64,000 bases of DNA from Theobroma cacao (GCF_000208745.1 NC_030854.1:17159312-17223311), one strand, 5' to 3'. Counted from the first letter of the stretch, positions 34,185 to 45,488 are shown. Notes: generated from the sequence alone by a model not told the origin. Program-made: numbers and translations.

Positions 34185-35797
34185 TGCTAGATAAAAAAGC
34201 TTAAGGTAAAGCAACCAAGAGGGGTGAATTGGTTTTCAAAATAAAAAATTTGATCTTTCTTAAGAATCAAGTTAAAGATTAAGACTTTAAAAACAAGGTT
34301 TGAAAACTAGAGTGTGAAACCTTATAAAAATAAAGAATGGAGGAAGTAAAGAGGATGAAAAAGAAGAAAATACTTGACCATAATTTTTATAAAGGTTCGA
34401 CCTTAAAGCTTACATCATTTCCGTTGATAGCACAAGGAGTTTGACTCCATTAAACACTTCTTTTTTAAATCAGGTTCAAGCACAACCATTACAAGCCACT
34501 ACCTTTTATGGATCAAGCACAACTTTAAGTCATTATCTTTCATGGATCAAGCATAACCTTTACAAATCACTGCTTTTTATGGATCAAGCACAATCTCTCT
34601 ACTTTTCTATGGAGGTATAAGCTTTCTACCTTTTCCAATGGAGGTATAACCATTTTACCATTTACAATGGAGGTATAACCTAACACTACCTTTTGCAATT
34701 GAGGTATAACCTTACAACAGTGGATTCTTAAGAGATTACAAAAATTGATACCCCAAGAGGTTGATAAACTAAGTTAAGCACAAGAGAATGAGAATCTTTC
34801 GAAGAATGTAAGCTTAAATATAGAGGCTCTATTTTGAGAGTATGTAGTAGAGAGAGAAAATATATTAACTTTTTTTATCTTAGCTTTCTTCTCTCCTTGG
34901 AATGATTTTCTCTTTCACTTTTCTTATTGCTCAAGTGTTATCTCTCTCTAATGACATCCTCTAAAAGGTATTTATAGTGCCTTTGAATTTTTGACCATTG
35001 GAATCAAATTTTGCTATTTTTCTGATTGTTGGAACCATTTGAATTGTGCTAATTGAACTTCAAGAGTTGATTAATAGACAAATGAGACATTGATTCATTC
35101 ATAACCTGAGCCTCTTTGTTTCTTGATAATCATAGGGTCTAAAGCTTACTATTTACCAAGAATTGATCATTGCATTTTTGAGTTGTTGATTCTTCTTATC
35201 TCACTTCAAGTCTAAAGCATTTTGTTTTGTTAGAATGATCATTGCATATCCGAGACATAATTTTTTCTCATTAGTTAAGCACAAAAATCAAAATTCTAAT
35301 TTGCCTTTTTCTCACTCCATTCTTGTCTTATTCTCTCTCTTTTCTTCTTTAACAAGTTTTTAAGTATTGTCTTTGCAATTCTAAGAATTGATCATTTGGT
35401 TTCTGAGAAGTGGATTCTTGACTTACAATGATATTTCCGATTGCTTCTACTTTATTAGGAATCAACCTTTACTTCTTCATACATTGACTCTTTTTGTTCT
35501 AATAGCTTCTATTTCTTCAAGAATTGATGTTTTCTTTTTAAAAAAGTAGATTCTTCCTATTCCAAAGAAGAAATATTGCTTTCTATTTTGCATAGAATCA
35601 TTTCACTTTGAAAAGTCAATTCTAATGATTGGAATTTAAGGTTCGAAGTGTTCATAAAGATTTTTCTTGTCACAAACAACTTTAAAACACTTTGAGGATT
35701 GTTTGTTAAGTTAAAAATCATTTTCACTTAGTTTTAAAGCATATTTAGATCATTGAATTTTGTCATTTCAAAACTAAAGTCAATTTTAAAGCTAACA
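34185..35797 (-). mobile_element. Sirevirus-like Copia LTR B2 (5' LTR)
   Basis: It is bounded by tgctag and gctaaca, 1,613 bp, homologous to LTR B1. TATA box (minus strand actataaata) at 34969-34978. Palindromes of the gaatcgattc type lie upstream (35084-35630). The right flank is not purine-rich, so this is the outer 5' LTR of the tandem. Confidence 0.87.
35084..35630. repeat. Palindrome cluster, AGAATCGATTCT type (LTR B2)
   Basis: Diverged half- and full palindromes include aagaattgatcatt (35158 and 35393), aagaattgatgtttt (35519) and agtagattctt (35555). The equivalent cluster in LTR B1 lies at the same position relative to the TATA box. Confidence 0.65.
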
Positions 35798-36100
35798 CTT
35801 TTAATTAAGTCAAACTTAATTAACTCTTTTTAAAATTCTCAATTAACATTCTTTATGTGTGTGACCTGTTAAATTCTCAACATGTTGGCAATAAATACTA
35901 ACTATAACTTTAATTCAAATTGGATTAGTCGAATTAAACTCATTTGCATTCATTATCAACTCCTAATTGATTAGTTAATATTTAAAAGTTACGATTGGCA
36001 TCTAGCAATGCATCATGACTACCTAAGTATTAAGAGAAGTCATAGTAATCTAAATCAACCTTTTAGTGAATAGTCTTACTATGAAGTCTTGATTATTCAA
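35798..36100 (-). mobile_element. Copia LTR fragment (A' family)
   Basis: It resembles 27560-27850 in LTR A', including the tgtgtgacc..ttctcaacatgttggcaata and catctagcaatgcatcatg blocks. It is cut by LTR B2 on the left and LTR G on the right. Confidence 0.6.
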
Positions 36101-37325
36101 TGTAAAACTTGGTAAATTTTGAGTATTTGTGAACCATATTTTGATTTTGATTATTGGGTGAGTTTTCTTAATCATTTGATTATAATCTCTTCATTTTATG
36201 GTGTTGTACTTGTGGATGATTCATGATTGAAAGAATGGAAAAAAGAAAGAAAACTAAAAGAATGGATTTGTGCATGTTAAGGCATGAAGGGTCAATTCTC
36301 ATGGGAGAATGGTCAATCCTTGGAAGTAATTGGCTCAAATTGGCTATTAGAAATGTTAAGGGTCGACCCCTGATGGAGGCAGGGTCAATCCCCACTAAAT
36401 AAAACACTTAGGAAAGCTTTTAGAACCAAAAAGATAAAGTCCCAAGGGCTAAAAGGTCGATCCCTACAAGATGGAACACTTAGAAAAATTTATGGAAACA
36501 CTAGGATCGACCCTCAAGCTTTAAAAGGTTGATCCCTATAAGACAAAATCTTAAAATAGCTACTAGACTCAAAAATATTGGCCTTTAAAGAGGAAGGGTT
36601 GATTTTTGCAATTCTGGGAAGAAGAAAAATAAACATTAGGATCAACCCAAAGCTATAATAAAAAAAAAAAAGCCTTAGCTCAAGTTTCTTTTCTCATTTC
36701 TCACTTTTCTCAACCTCCAAACACTCACTCTCTAAACCCTTATATAGCCACCAAGTCTATGTCTAACAAGGATTAGGCTTTTCAACTCAATTTTAAAGTA
36801 AGATTTAACCATTTTTAAGCTTAAAACCCATTGATACAACCTAACTTGCATGTTCTATGAATTTTAGTATCTAACCCTCATTTAAGTTGAAGATTTTTTG
36901 GGTTTTGCTTTACAATGAAGTGTTTGAGGTAAGGATGCTTAAGGTTACATAATAAATTGATTTGGATCCCAAGTTTCCTACATATTGGATTTGAAACAAG
37001 GAATATGATTTTACTCGACTAGTTTTGAATAAATGGGATTGTTGGAAAATTAGAAAACTTATGCTAGAATTTATTATTTTAGGATTTGTTGAGCTCGAAG
37101 ACCACAGAACGAGCAAAGCTTGATAAAGCGAGGCTTAAAAACAGGCATTTCTCAAGGTGAGTGGATACACCTCTTTAAAGTATTTTTTATACGATAAAAT
37201 TAAGCATGATTTACCGACTTGGCTGCCTTGCATAATTTGAATGTTATATTGATATCAATGAATCTAAATGTTTGTGCACAAATAATTTCAATGAAGTTTT
37301 CGAACCTATTATGTAAGTAAATATC
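36101..37325 (+). mobile_element. Gypsy LTR G, left part
   Basis: It begins tgtaaaactt, resembling the TGTGAAACYT start of LTR H. It contains a palindrome cluster (36288-36642), a TATA-like box (36739-36748) and a donor-like ctcaag|gtgagtgg (37157) shared with LTR F. It continues after element H at 49716: the ttagttttcaacaaggggg block there matches LTR F near 31990 in reverse. Element H inserted in it with duplication atatc. Confidence 0.75.
36288..36642. repeat. Palindrome cluster, GGGTCGACCC type (LTR G)
   Basis: Variants include gggtcaattct (36290), gggtcgacccc (36360), gggtcaatcccc (36384), aggtcgatccct (36456), aggatcgaccct (36510), aggttgatccct (36528) and aggatcaaccc (36630). They lie upstream of the TATA-like box at 36739. 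Confidence 0.75.
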
Positions 37326-38251
37326 TGTGAAACTTTGACCTTCATAGACACGTAACTCGAGGTTGAACTTATGTTTAAAGGTTTCATTTGAGCCAATGAT
37401 GCGAGTTTTACATTACTTATAATTATTTTATGTCGTTATAGGAGTAGGATTCAAAAATAATTCAATTGGTGAAGAAAGGTGCATAGTGGGCTATTGCTTT
37501 ATTTGCATATGTTTTGGTTTTTCAAGTATATCTCCTACTACAAAAATCTGAATAACATTATGTTTTAACCATTAGAAAGCTAAGAGGCAGGGCTACAACT
37601 TTGATGTTTAACACTTTGCCCAGTTTTGATGAAAAAGTGGTCAAAATCCTTGTCAAATTGAAAGTACTGTGCTAAAAGAATAGATTTGGATAGAACATTT
37701 GAGCTCCGCGACGTTGGAAATTGAAAGACGCGACCCTCACCGTAATTTCCACAAATAACAAGTTTAGGGAACTTTTGAAGCTAGGACTTTTAGGGGCTAC
37801 TTAAGGGACCTCGTTCAGAGGATTTTGAACATTTTCCCAATGTGAAAAGAGTAAAAAGATTGCACAAGAAAAGGAAGAAGACAAGTGGCCTTGTTAAGGG
37901 CATTATTGTAATTGCATAAGAAATTAGATAAGCTTTAACTATAAAGATCTCATCTTTTCTAGTAGCTTCTACAATTCTCTAGCAACTTCTTCTTCTTCCT
38001 CCTCCCATCTCACGTTTTGCTCCTCTTCCATGAAACCTTCTCTCAAGCTTCCATTACTCTCCCAAACTAACCTCAATTTTTGTGCTCTACACACCCTATT
38101 GTAGGGTTTTTCATACTCTTTTACTCCCTCACCTTAAAAGCCTTTCCTTAATACTTTCTCTCACTAGTTGGACATTTTAAAGAGAGAAAGGGAGATTTTT
38201 CATAAGAAATTGAAAGCTTTTGAAAGGGAATTCAACTACAAAGCTACAAAG

Positions 38252-39266
38252 GTAAGTAATGAAATTGAGTTGATTTTTTAAAATTGTTGAGAATGGCTAG
38301 TGGCTAGATTTGTGAGTGTTTTGTAGTTTAGGTGGTTTATTCATTTTAGTGTGACTAGAATAGTGAAAATAGATAGTCACTTAATGGTAGTCAAAAGCTA
38401 GCTAGGGATGACTAGTGGAACCTGATTTAAAAAATAGCTTTGGAATGGTATTAATGCCAAGTTGAGTTGATTGTGATGTTGTTGTGTATGATAGGTTCCA
38501 ATGAAACCCCACACTTTCATTCACAACATTAGTCGATAGTAGAAGTTAGGGCCCACCAAAACATCAATAAAGATTAGTGAGTGAACTTACATTTCAAAAT
38601 GTTTTGGGGAAATGTTTACATGTTTCAATGAATCATTTGGGAATTTTATTGGTTTTCACTTTAAAATTTCCTAGGAACAAGCCCTTGATAAAATGTTTGA
38701 TGTTGTGAAATGTGAAATGTGTAAAATGATGAATCCATATATTTTTGTATGATGTTGATATATATATATATATATATATATGTATACTATGTCATAAATG
38801 GTACCATTGTGTGACAAAAGTAACCGTGCATGTGCGGGGTGAGTGTGCACTTGCCTGTGATGACGGTGGTGAGGGAGATGGATAGGATGTTCGACTATGT
38901 GCACAATGTGGTGGGATGCACATGAGCTGGGTGAGATGGGATGTCCGGCTATGTGCACGATGTGGTGGGATGCACATGAGCTGGGTGAGATGGGACATCC
39001 GGCTATGTGCACGATGTGGTGGGATGCACGTGAGTTGGGTGAGATGGGATGTTTGTTGGAAATTTCCTTTCTTTCAAATTTCATGCTAAATATGGTTCCT
39101 CCATCGTTAAAGGATTTAATGAAGGGATTTTAATAAGAACTTGAACTAAGTTGCATTGTGTTCAAATAAATGCATCATGATTATCAACTTTCCTTATTGT
39201 TGCTTGTTCCTTTCTTATGTTCACTCACTGAGTTTGTACTCATTGTTTTCAACTTCATGTTTTCAG
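38252..39266 (+). other. Putative LTR leader intron in 5' LTR of H
   Basis: A strong donor acaaag|gtaagt at 38252, a conserved ttcactcactgagtttgtac block at about 39219 with branch-like ctcac, and acceptor catgttttcag ending at 39266. It contains the 54-bp minisatellite. Donor and acceptor blocks recur in LTRs C, E and I. No transcript evidence is available here. Confidence 0.5.
38887..39048. repeat. 54-bp minisatellite, 5' LTR of H (3 units)
   Basis: Three 54-bp units start at 38887, 38941 and 38995. Because 54 is a multiple of three, all frames show an 18-residue protein repeat, but this lies in an LTR and is not evidence of a gene. Confidence 0.92.
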
Positions 39267-39696
39267 ATCAAGAGGCAGTTGGAACCTAGGTTGAGGTGTT
39301 CAGCTAGTTTCGTCTTCTTGGTAGGTATGTTGGCATTCAATAGCCGTCTCTTCACCTTGGTCACTACGTTGGAAGCCCACAGTCATTTTTGTTTGTAAAT
39401 ACATACATGTGATGTAAAATACTAAGATGCATGCCTTAGACCATATATATATATTTGATTTGGTAAGCCACCATGAGTGGCAATGGTTAATATTATTATG
39501 GGTTAATATAAATGCAGTTTTGATTGCTATAGCTTATTAGTAAAGTACTTGAAAGGTGGCATTGTGAGATGTAGCATTCAGAATAATTGATGGGATGACA
39601 AGTAGAATTACGTAAATAGGCTTGCTTTGGCTTAGTTGACTATGTCCATAGAGTCCATGCGTAAGTCATGGCTTGGAAATCAGGTTGTGACAAAGT

Positions 39697-39709
39697 TAGT
39701 ATCAGAACC
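39697..39709 (+). promoter_or_regulatory. Primer binding site, Met-tRNA type (H)
   Basis: tagtatcagaacc, two changes from TGGTATCAGAGCC, 4 bp after the 5' LTR. Confidence 0.85.
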
Positions 39710-39913
39710 CTAGGTTGTTTAGGTCCTAGGGCTTCCTTTTGTTGGTCTAGTGGAGTATTGGGTCTTTATGTGGAAACTTCGGTTATGAAGTGTGAACCAC
39801 GGTACATTTTACAGCCAAGTGACTGCATAGATTCCCTATCTTAGAAACCACCTTTTTCCCTTAAGTATGATTATAAACTATGTTTAATAACAGGTGTTTG
39901 CTATTGTCAAGGT

Positions 39914-40001
39914 AAGAATGCAGCCTAAGACGGGAGCCACCTCAAGACAGATAGGGGAGCAAGATGCTCCTAATGAGATGACAAATAGGCCATGGGCATC
40001 C
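39914..40001 (+). pseudogene. Gag N-terminus of element H
   Basis: The frame begins MQPKTGATSRQIGEQDAP, homologous to the gag start of element I (63331, minus strand). It is cut after about 29 codons by solo LTR E, at the duplicated catcc. Confidence 0.9.
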
Positions 40002-41273
40002 TGTCAGACTTTGACCTTTATAGACTCGTAGATAGAAGTAGATGCGATATCCCTGATTAGGGGTAATTTCGTCATTTCATTAGTAAGCCCCTAAAAGCAA
40101 GATTTTAAACAATATTAAGGCCTAAGTAGGCCTAAGGTATAAATCGATGATTAAATAAGGGTAAAATGATGAAGGAAATAAAAATGGTGATGATTTTCAC
40201 GGTAGGGGCAAAATGGTCATTTTTCACCTCGGATAAAAATTTTTAAGTTTTCATGAACCCGAGCATTTCTAGACCATTATGGACCTTGTCCTAGTGTCAA
40301 ATGAGCAAAAAGATTGCATAAAGGATTGAAGGAGAACAAGTTGACTTGTGAAGGCATTTTGGTAATTTAAGTGGAGTGGATAAGCTTGGGCTATAAATAT
40401 CTCTTTCTTCCAATAACTACTTTTCCCATTTTCCAGCAGCTTCTTCTTCTTCTTCTTCCTTCTTCTCTTTCACGTTGCTTTCAACCTCCATGGAAGCTTG
40501 ATATGAACCTCCATAACCTCTCTCAAAATAACTCCACTTTTCATGCTTTTGGTGCACCCTTTCATAAACCCTTGTGCTCTTCCACTTTCTCACTTTAAAA
40601 GCCTTGGAAAATCCTACTTCCATACTTTCTCTCACTAGTTAGGTGTTTAGAGAGAGAAAGAGAGAACTTCCATATTAGCTTGGAAAATTTTTTTGAAAGA
40701 ATTTCAAAGTTACAAAGCTATCAAGGTGAGTAGTAAATTGGAGTTGAGTTTTAAGTGTTGAGAATGTCTAGTAATCAGATTTGTGAGAGTTTATTTGTTG
40801 GGATTGTTGTTCATTTAAGTGTGATCAGAGTATTGCAAACAATAACCATTTAATGGTAGTTGGAAACTAGTTAAGAATGATTAGTATAACCCAATTTAGA
40901 AAATAGCTTTGGAATAGTATTAATGCCAAGTTGGGGTAATGGTGATGTTGTTGTGCATGATAGGTCACAATGAAGTCCCACAGCCTTAATTGGACCATTA
41001 GAGCAGTTAGAGTCGGCTAAAGGCTCAACAAAATATCGGTGAGTGAACTTGCATCTTAAAACTATTTTGGGAATGTGAATGTATTTGTACAATGCCTTTG
41101 AATGAGTTTATTCAACTTTTCTTAAAAATGGGTACCTTGGGAATAAGCTTTTGATCATTGTCTTTATAGATGACATGTGGCTATTATGGATTCTTGTTAT
41201 ATGTCATTGTGTTCATATACATATATGTTGTGCATTGGTGGCTGACATGGTGTGATAATGATAACCGTGCGTG

Positions 41274-41450
41274 TGCACGATGTGGGGGGATGCACATGCC
41301 AGTGATGACAGTGGTGAGGGTGTTGGATGATGAAAGTGCCCGTGTGCACAATGTGGGGGGATACACACGATGGCACTAATTGTACACGATGTGGGGGAAT
41401 GCACAGGATGACTCTGGTTATGTGCACGATGTGGGAGGATGCACATGAGC
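41274..41450. repeat. Imperfect minisatellite in LTR E (4 units)
   Basis: Units with core gtgcacgatgtgggggatgc start near 41274, 41343, 41381 and 41422 at uneven spacing. The core is shared with the 54-bp repeat of element H. Confidence 0.8.
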
Positions 41451-41665
41451 TGGATGAGATGATAGTCGCATTGGTATTTATCCATGTATGTATATGTATA
41501 TATGTTTAGAGAATGAAAACTCATAAATATGGTTTATGGTTGAAATGCATATGAATTTAGCATGTTGAACTTTGGAAATCTTTATGTGTTTGATGTTGAT
41601 TTTGTTAATTCAGGAGGATGGCTTTTTCTTGAGGGGAATGGAAACTTTTTTCTTGGTGCTTTGAT

Positions 41666-42080
41666 TCTCGCTACAGCGAGAAACTCTCGGATTTTGAGGG
41701 GTAACATTGGCCGAAATCTTGCTGCAGTGAGAATGCATTCTCGCTGCAGCAAAAACATTATTGTAGCATTTCGCTGCAGTGAAAAACTTTTTGTTTTATG
41801 GCTGAAATTTCATTGTAGCGAGAATCAGTGAAAAACTTTCTGTTTTACTCCTTATTTTGTTTGGTTGCTGTCCTATTTTCCACTTCTTTGGTACCATAGT
41901 TGAGCATGGACTTCTAACATTAAGAAATTAATTAGTTAAGTTTGAAATGAGGAGATTTGGTGAAAAACCCTCGGCCAGTTGAGAAACCCTCGTTCGGCTA
42001 ATAACTTGAATCCTAACTTCGCTGCAACGGAACGGCATTCTCGCTGCAACGAGAATGCCTTTTCGCTGCAGTGAGGACCA
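41666..42080. repeat. Palindrome cluster, CTCGCTGCAGCGAG type (LTR E)
   Basis: tctcgctacagcgaga (41666), ttctcgctgcagc (41739), ttcgctgcagtgaaa (41769), ttcgctgcaacgg (42018), ttctcgctgcaacgagaa (42039) and ttcgctgcagtgagg (42062) alternate with spacer sequence. Confidence 0.85.
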
Positions 42081-42710
42081 ATTGTTTATTTGGTTTGATT
42101 CGCATGAATGCTATTAAACTTTTCACTCTCCAAATCCTTTGTTGAGCATGGACCTTTTTCAAAAAGTGATTTACTCAAGTGGGGTTTACATGAGGGGTTT
42201 TAATAAGAACTAAAACAAATTGCATTGTTTTGAAAAATGAATGCATCATGATTTCGTAAACATTCCTTATTGATTGCTTGTTCCCTTTTTGTTCACTCAC
42301 TGGGTTTATACTCACCATTTTCAACTTTATGTTTTCAGATCAGGAGGCAGTCTGCAATTAGGTCGAGGTGACCTCGTAGATTTGACTATTGATAGGTGTC
42401 TCGGCATTTAGTAGCTGTACATTTGTCTGAGTTTCTCCGCTGGAAGTCGAGTACTATTTTGTTGTTTATAGACAAATCGATGTAAATTATTAAATTGCAT
42501 GTTTTGACAATATATGTACATTTTGATTGGTATGCCACTATGAGTTGGCAATGCTTAGTATTATTTTGATTCAAAGTTATGGAATGTAACTTAGTAACTT
42601 TTGATGGAATGGTGAACAGGTCATATAAATAGGCTTGCTTGGGCTTAGTAGACTATGTCCATTGAGCCCATGAGCCGGTCATGGCCCAAAATTTGGGTCG
42701 TGACACATCC

Positions 42711-44219
42711 ACTCTTAGGGGACAAGGTAGACACGGTGGGGCCACTAGGCTGGTGAGGGCAGATACAGTTGTGGGTAAGCGAGAGGAAGGACAGTCTTTG
42801 GGTGATGTGGATAGACAACTAACTAGGGGCATTACCATCGAGGACTTGATTGCAAACCTGTAGGAAGTTAATCGGGTTGTAGAGATGATGGCAGCCCTTA
42901 TGGACGATATACAGAGGATAGTGGAAGGGAGACCTACAATACAAGAATCCCCTAGTTCCCAAGGGCTGGCCGAACGCCAACATCTGGAGGTCGAGATGGG
43001 TCATTTAGAGATTTCTCTTCTTAATTTTTTAAAGCTTAAGCCTCCGTCATTTTCAGGGTCTGATGCATTGGAGAAACCCCAAATTTTCTTAGACAAGATG
43101 GAGAAAATTTGTAATGCCTTGGGATGTTCCAGTGTTCGATTAGTTGAGCTAGCCGCCTTCCTATTAGAGGACGTGACGCAAGATAAGTATAGCTCCTTAT
43201 GTAAAGGCAAACCAACGGATGCATCACCGTTGACTTGGAGTGAGTTCAATACAGCCTTCTTAGATTGATTTTTACCACTCAGTGTACATAATGCCAAAGC
43301 TAGGGAGTTTGAGGCTTTAGTACAGACCTCGAGTATAACAATGTCAGATTACAACATAAAATTAACACAATTGTCTCGGTACAGGCCCTATCTAGTCTCT
43401 ACCGAGGAGATGAAGATACAAAAGTTTGTAGATGGGCTAATGTAACCATTATTTAGGGTTGTGGCATCCCGAGATTTCAATACCTACTCTGCAGCAGTGG
43501 ATTGTGCTCAGGGGATTGAGATGAGGACCAGTGAGAGTAGGGCTACGAGGGATAGAGCAAAAAGACCCAAGACAAAGGGTTATCAAGGTCGTAGAGATTT
43601 CAACAGTGGTATTTCATCTTCTAGCCATCAAGGCCCACAAAGGGACTCACGATTACCCCAACAGGGGAGTAACTTGACTAATGCCAGTGTTGGATCAGGG
43701 CAGAAAACTTTTAGTGAAGGAAGGCAACAAGATTCTAGACAAGGTAGTCAAGTTATCCACTTTTGTGATACTTGTGGGAGACGACATAATGGACAATGCT
43801 TACGTACTATGAGAGTTTGTTATGGGTGCGGTCAATCTGGACATATTACGAAGGATTGCGTGATGGCTCATCAATCACAAGGTTTTTCTCGTGGCTCCAC
43901 CCAGTCAACTTCGTCTGCTCCTTTAGTAGCCGCCTCATCTGATCGGGAGGCCAGTGGATCAAGAGGTAGAGGTGCTGTTACTTCTTCTCAAGGCAGGCCT
44001 TCTGGGTTTGGATGTCAAAGTTTCGCCGGTAAAGGTCAAGCGAGGGTACATGCTTTAACACCCCAGGAGGCCCACACATCCAATGCAGTGGTCTCAGGTA
44101 CTCTTTCTGTTTATAATAGAGATGCTCGAGTATTGTTTGATCCTGATGCTACCCACTCTTTTATTTCTCCATGTTTTGCATCTTGTTTGGGTAAAGATCG
44201 TGTTAGGAGAGAAGAATAA
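42711..44219 (+). pseudogene. Gag main part of element H
   Basis: The frame continues STLRGQGRHGGATR, then [20 protein letters not shown] (retrotransposon gag domain start), [32 protein letters not shown], and a zinc knuckle [14 protein letters not shown] at about 43817-43858 with all CX2CX4HX4C ligands intact. Stops at about 42861, 43266, 43443 and 44217 break it. The open stretch 43461-44219 runs into protease. Confidence 0.92.
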
Positions 44220-44510
44220 TTAGTGGTATCTACTCTTTTAAAAGAGGTATTTATGGCCGAATGGGAATATGAGTCTTGTGTAGTTCAAGTCAAAGACAAA
44301 GACACTTTGGTGAATCTAGTGGTGTTAGACACCTTAGACTTTGACGTGATCTTGGGAATGGATTGGCTATCACCCTACCATGGCAATGCGGATTGTTGTC
44401 ATAAATTGGTTAGATTTGATTTTCCTGGTGAATCATCATTAAGTATTCAGGGGGATAAGAGTAATGCTCTAACCAATTTGATATCGGTCATGGCTACCCA
44501 AAGGTTGTGA
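44090..44510 (+). pseudogene. Aspartic protease of element H
   Basis: The active site appears as [13 protein letters not shown] where element I has [13 protein letters not shown], so the catalytic D-S-G is D-P-D. The second conserved stretch [14 protein letters not shown] is present at about 44340. A stop separates the two halves at 44217. Retropepsin would mature the polyprotein; this one should be inactive. Confidence 0.9.
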
Positions 44511-45488
44511 GAGATACTCAAGCGAAGTTTGGAGATATAAGCCAAGTATTGGTGGTAAATGAGTTCATGGATGTATTTCTCGAGGAACTACTAGGTTTGC
44601 CTCCCGAGCGAGAGATTGAATTTTGCATAGATTTGATTCCTGATATTAGACCTATATCCATACCCCCATATAGAATGGCACTCGCGAAGCTTAAAGAGCT
44701 TAAGGATCAATTAGAAGATTTGTTTGATAAAGGCTTCATCCGTCTTGGCATCTCACCGTGGGGAGCACCCGATGCTATTTGTAAAGAAGAAAGATGGGTC
44801 GCATAGATTGTGCATTGACTATCGACAACTTAATAAAGTGACGGTGAAGAATAAGTACCCCTTTCCAAGAATAGATGATTTACTTGATCAGCTACAAGGG
44901 GCACAATGTTTCTCTAAGATAGATTTGCGATTTAGGTACCATCAGCTAAGGATCCAAAATAAGGACATACCCAAGACTGCATTTCGAATAAGATATGGGC
45001 ATTATGAGTTCTTGGTGATCTCATTTAGGCTTACTAATGCCCCTGCGACCTTTATGGATTTGATGAATCGAGTGTTCAAGCCCTATTTGGACAAGTTCGT
45101 GGTGGTGTTTACTGATGACATCTTGATCTACTCGAAGAGCCGAGAGGAGCATGAGCAATATCTTAAGATAGTGCTCCAAACTTTGAGAGAACATCGATTG
45201 TATGCTGAGTTCTCCAAGTGTGAGTTTTGGCTTGAAAGTGTCGCATTCTTAGGACATGTGGTTTCCAAGGATGGGGTACAAGTCGACCCAAAGAAAGTTG
45301 AGGTAGTGGAAAAGTGGCCAAGGCCAACATCGGTTACGGAGATTAGAAGCTTTTTAGGTTTGGCTGGCTATTATCGTCGTTTTGTGAAAGACTTCTCCAA
45401 AATAGTCACCCCTCTTACTACGCTGACATGGAAAGATACAAAATTTGAGTGGTCAAAGGCTTGTGAGGATAGTTTTGAGAAGCTTTAG
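44507..45488 (+). pseudogene. Reverse transcriptase of element H
   Basis: Motifs are the linker [69 protein letters not shown] (motif A Asp kept, SG replaced by FR), [26 protein letters not shown] (DD kept) and [12 protein letters not shown] one-base insertion near 44770 shifts the frame between 44507-44806 and 44724-45488. Confidence 0.95.

Larger units (their letters stand above)
37326..39692 (+). mobile_element. 5' LTR of element H
   Basis: 2,367 bp, TGTGAAACTT...GGTTGTGACA. TATA-like actataaaga near 37941. It contains 54-bp repeats (38887-39048) and a TA microsatellite at about 38757-38780. The 3' LTR lacks the segment equivalent to about 38130-38405. Confidence 0.93.
40726..42338 (+). 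other. Putative LTR leader intron in LTR E
   Basis: Donor caag|gtgagt at 40726, about 330 bp after the TATA box; conserved ttcactcactgggtttatac block at about 42294; acceptor atgttttcag ending at 42338. Minisatellite and palindromes lie within. Confidence 0.5.
40002..42705 (+). mobile_element. Solo LTR E inserted in gag of H
   Basis: 2,704 bp, TGTCAGACTT...GGGTCGTGACA, flanked by perfect duplicates of catcc (39997-40001 and 42706-42710). Gag of H resumes in the same region after it. TATA box ctataaatat at 40391. It contains a minisatellite, the CTCGCTGCAGCGAG palindromes and candidate splice sites. Same family group as LTRs C and I. Confidence 0.96.

Noticed and set aside
38671..39133. Open frames on both strands encoding 18-residue repeats (also at 48786-49152)
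   Set aside because: They arise because the minisatellite unit is 54 bp, a multiple of three, so several frames stay open on both strands. They lie inside LTRs and have no start context or homology to a protein.
43001..43297. Minus-strand frames opposite gag of element H
   Set aside because: Antisense shadows of the gag domain, which has clear homology on the plus strand.
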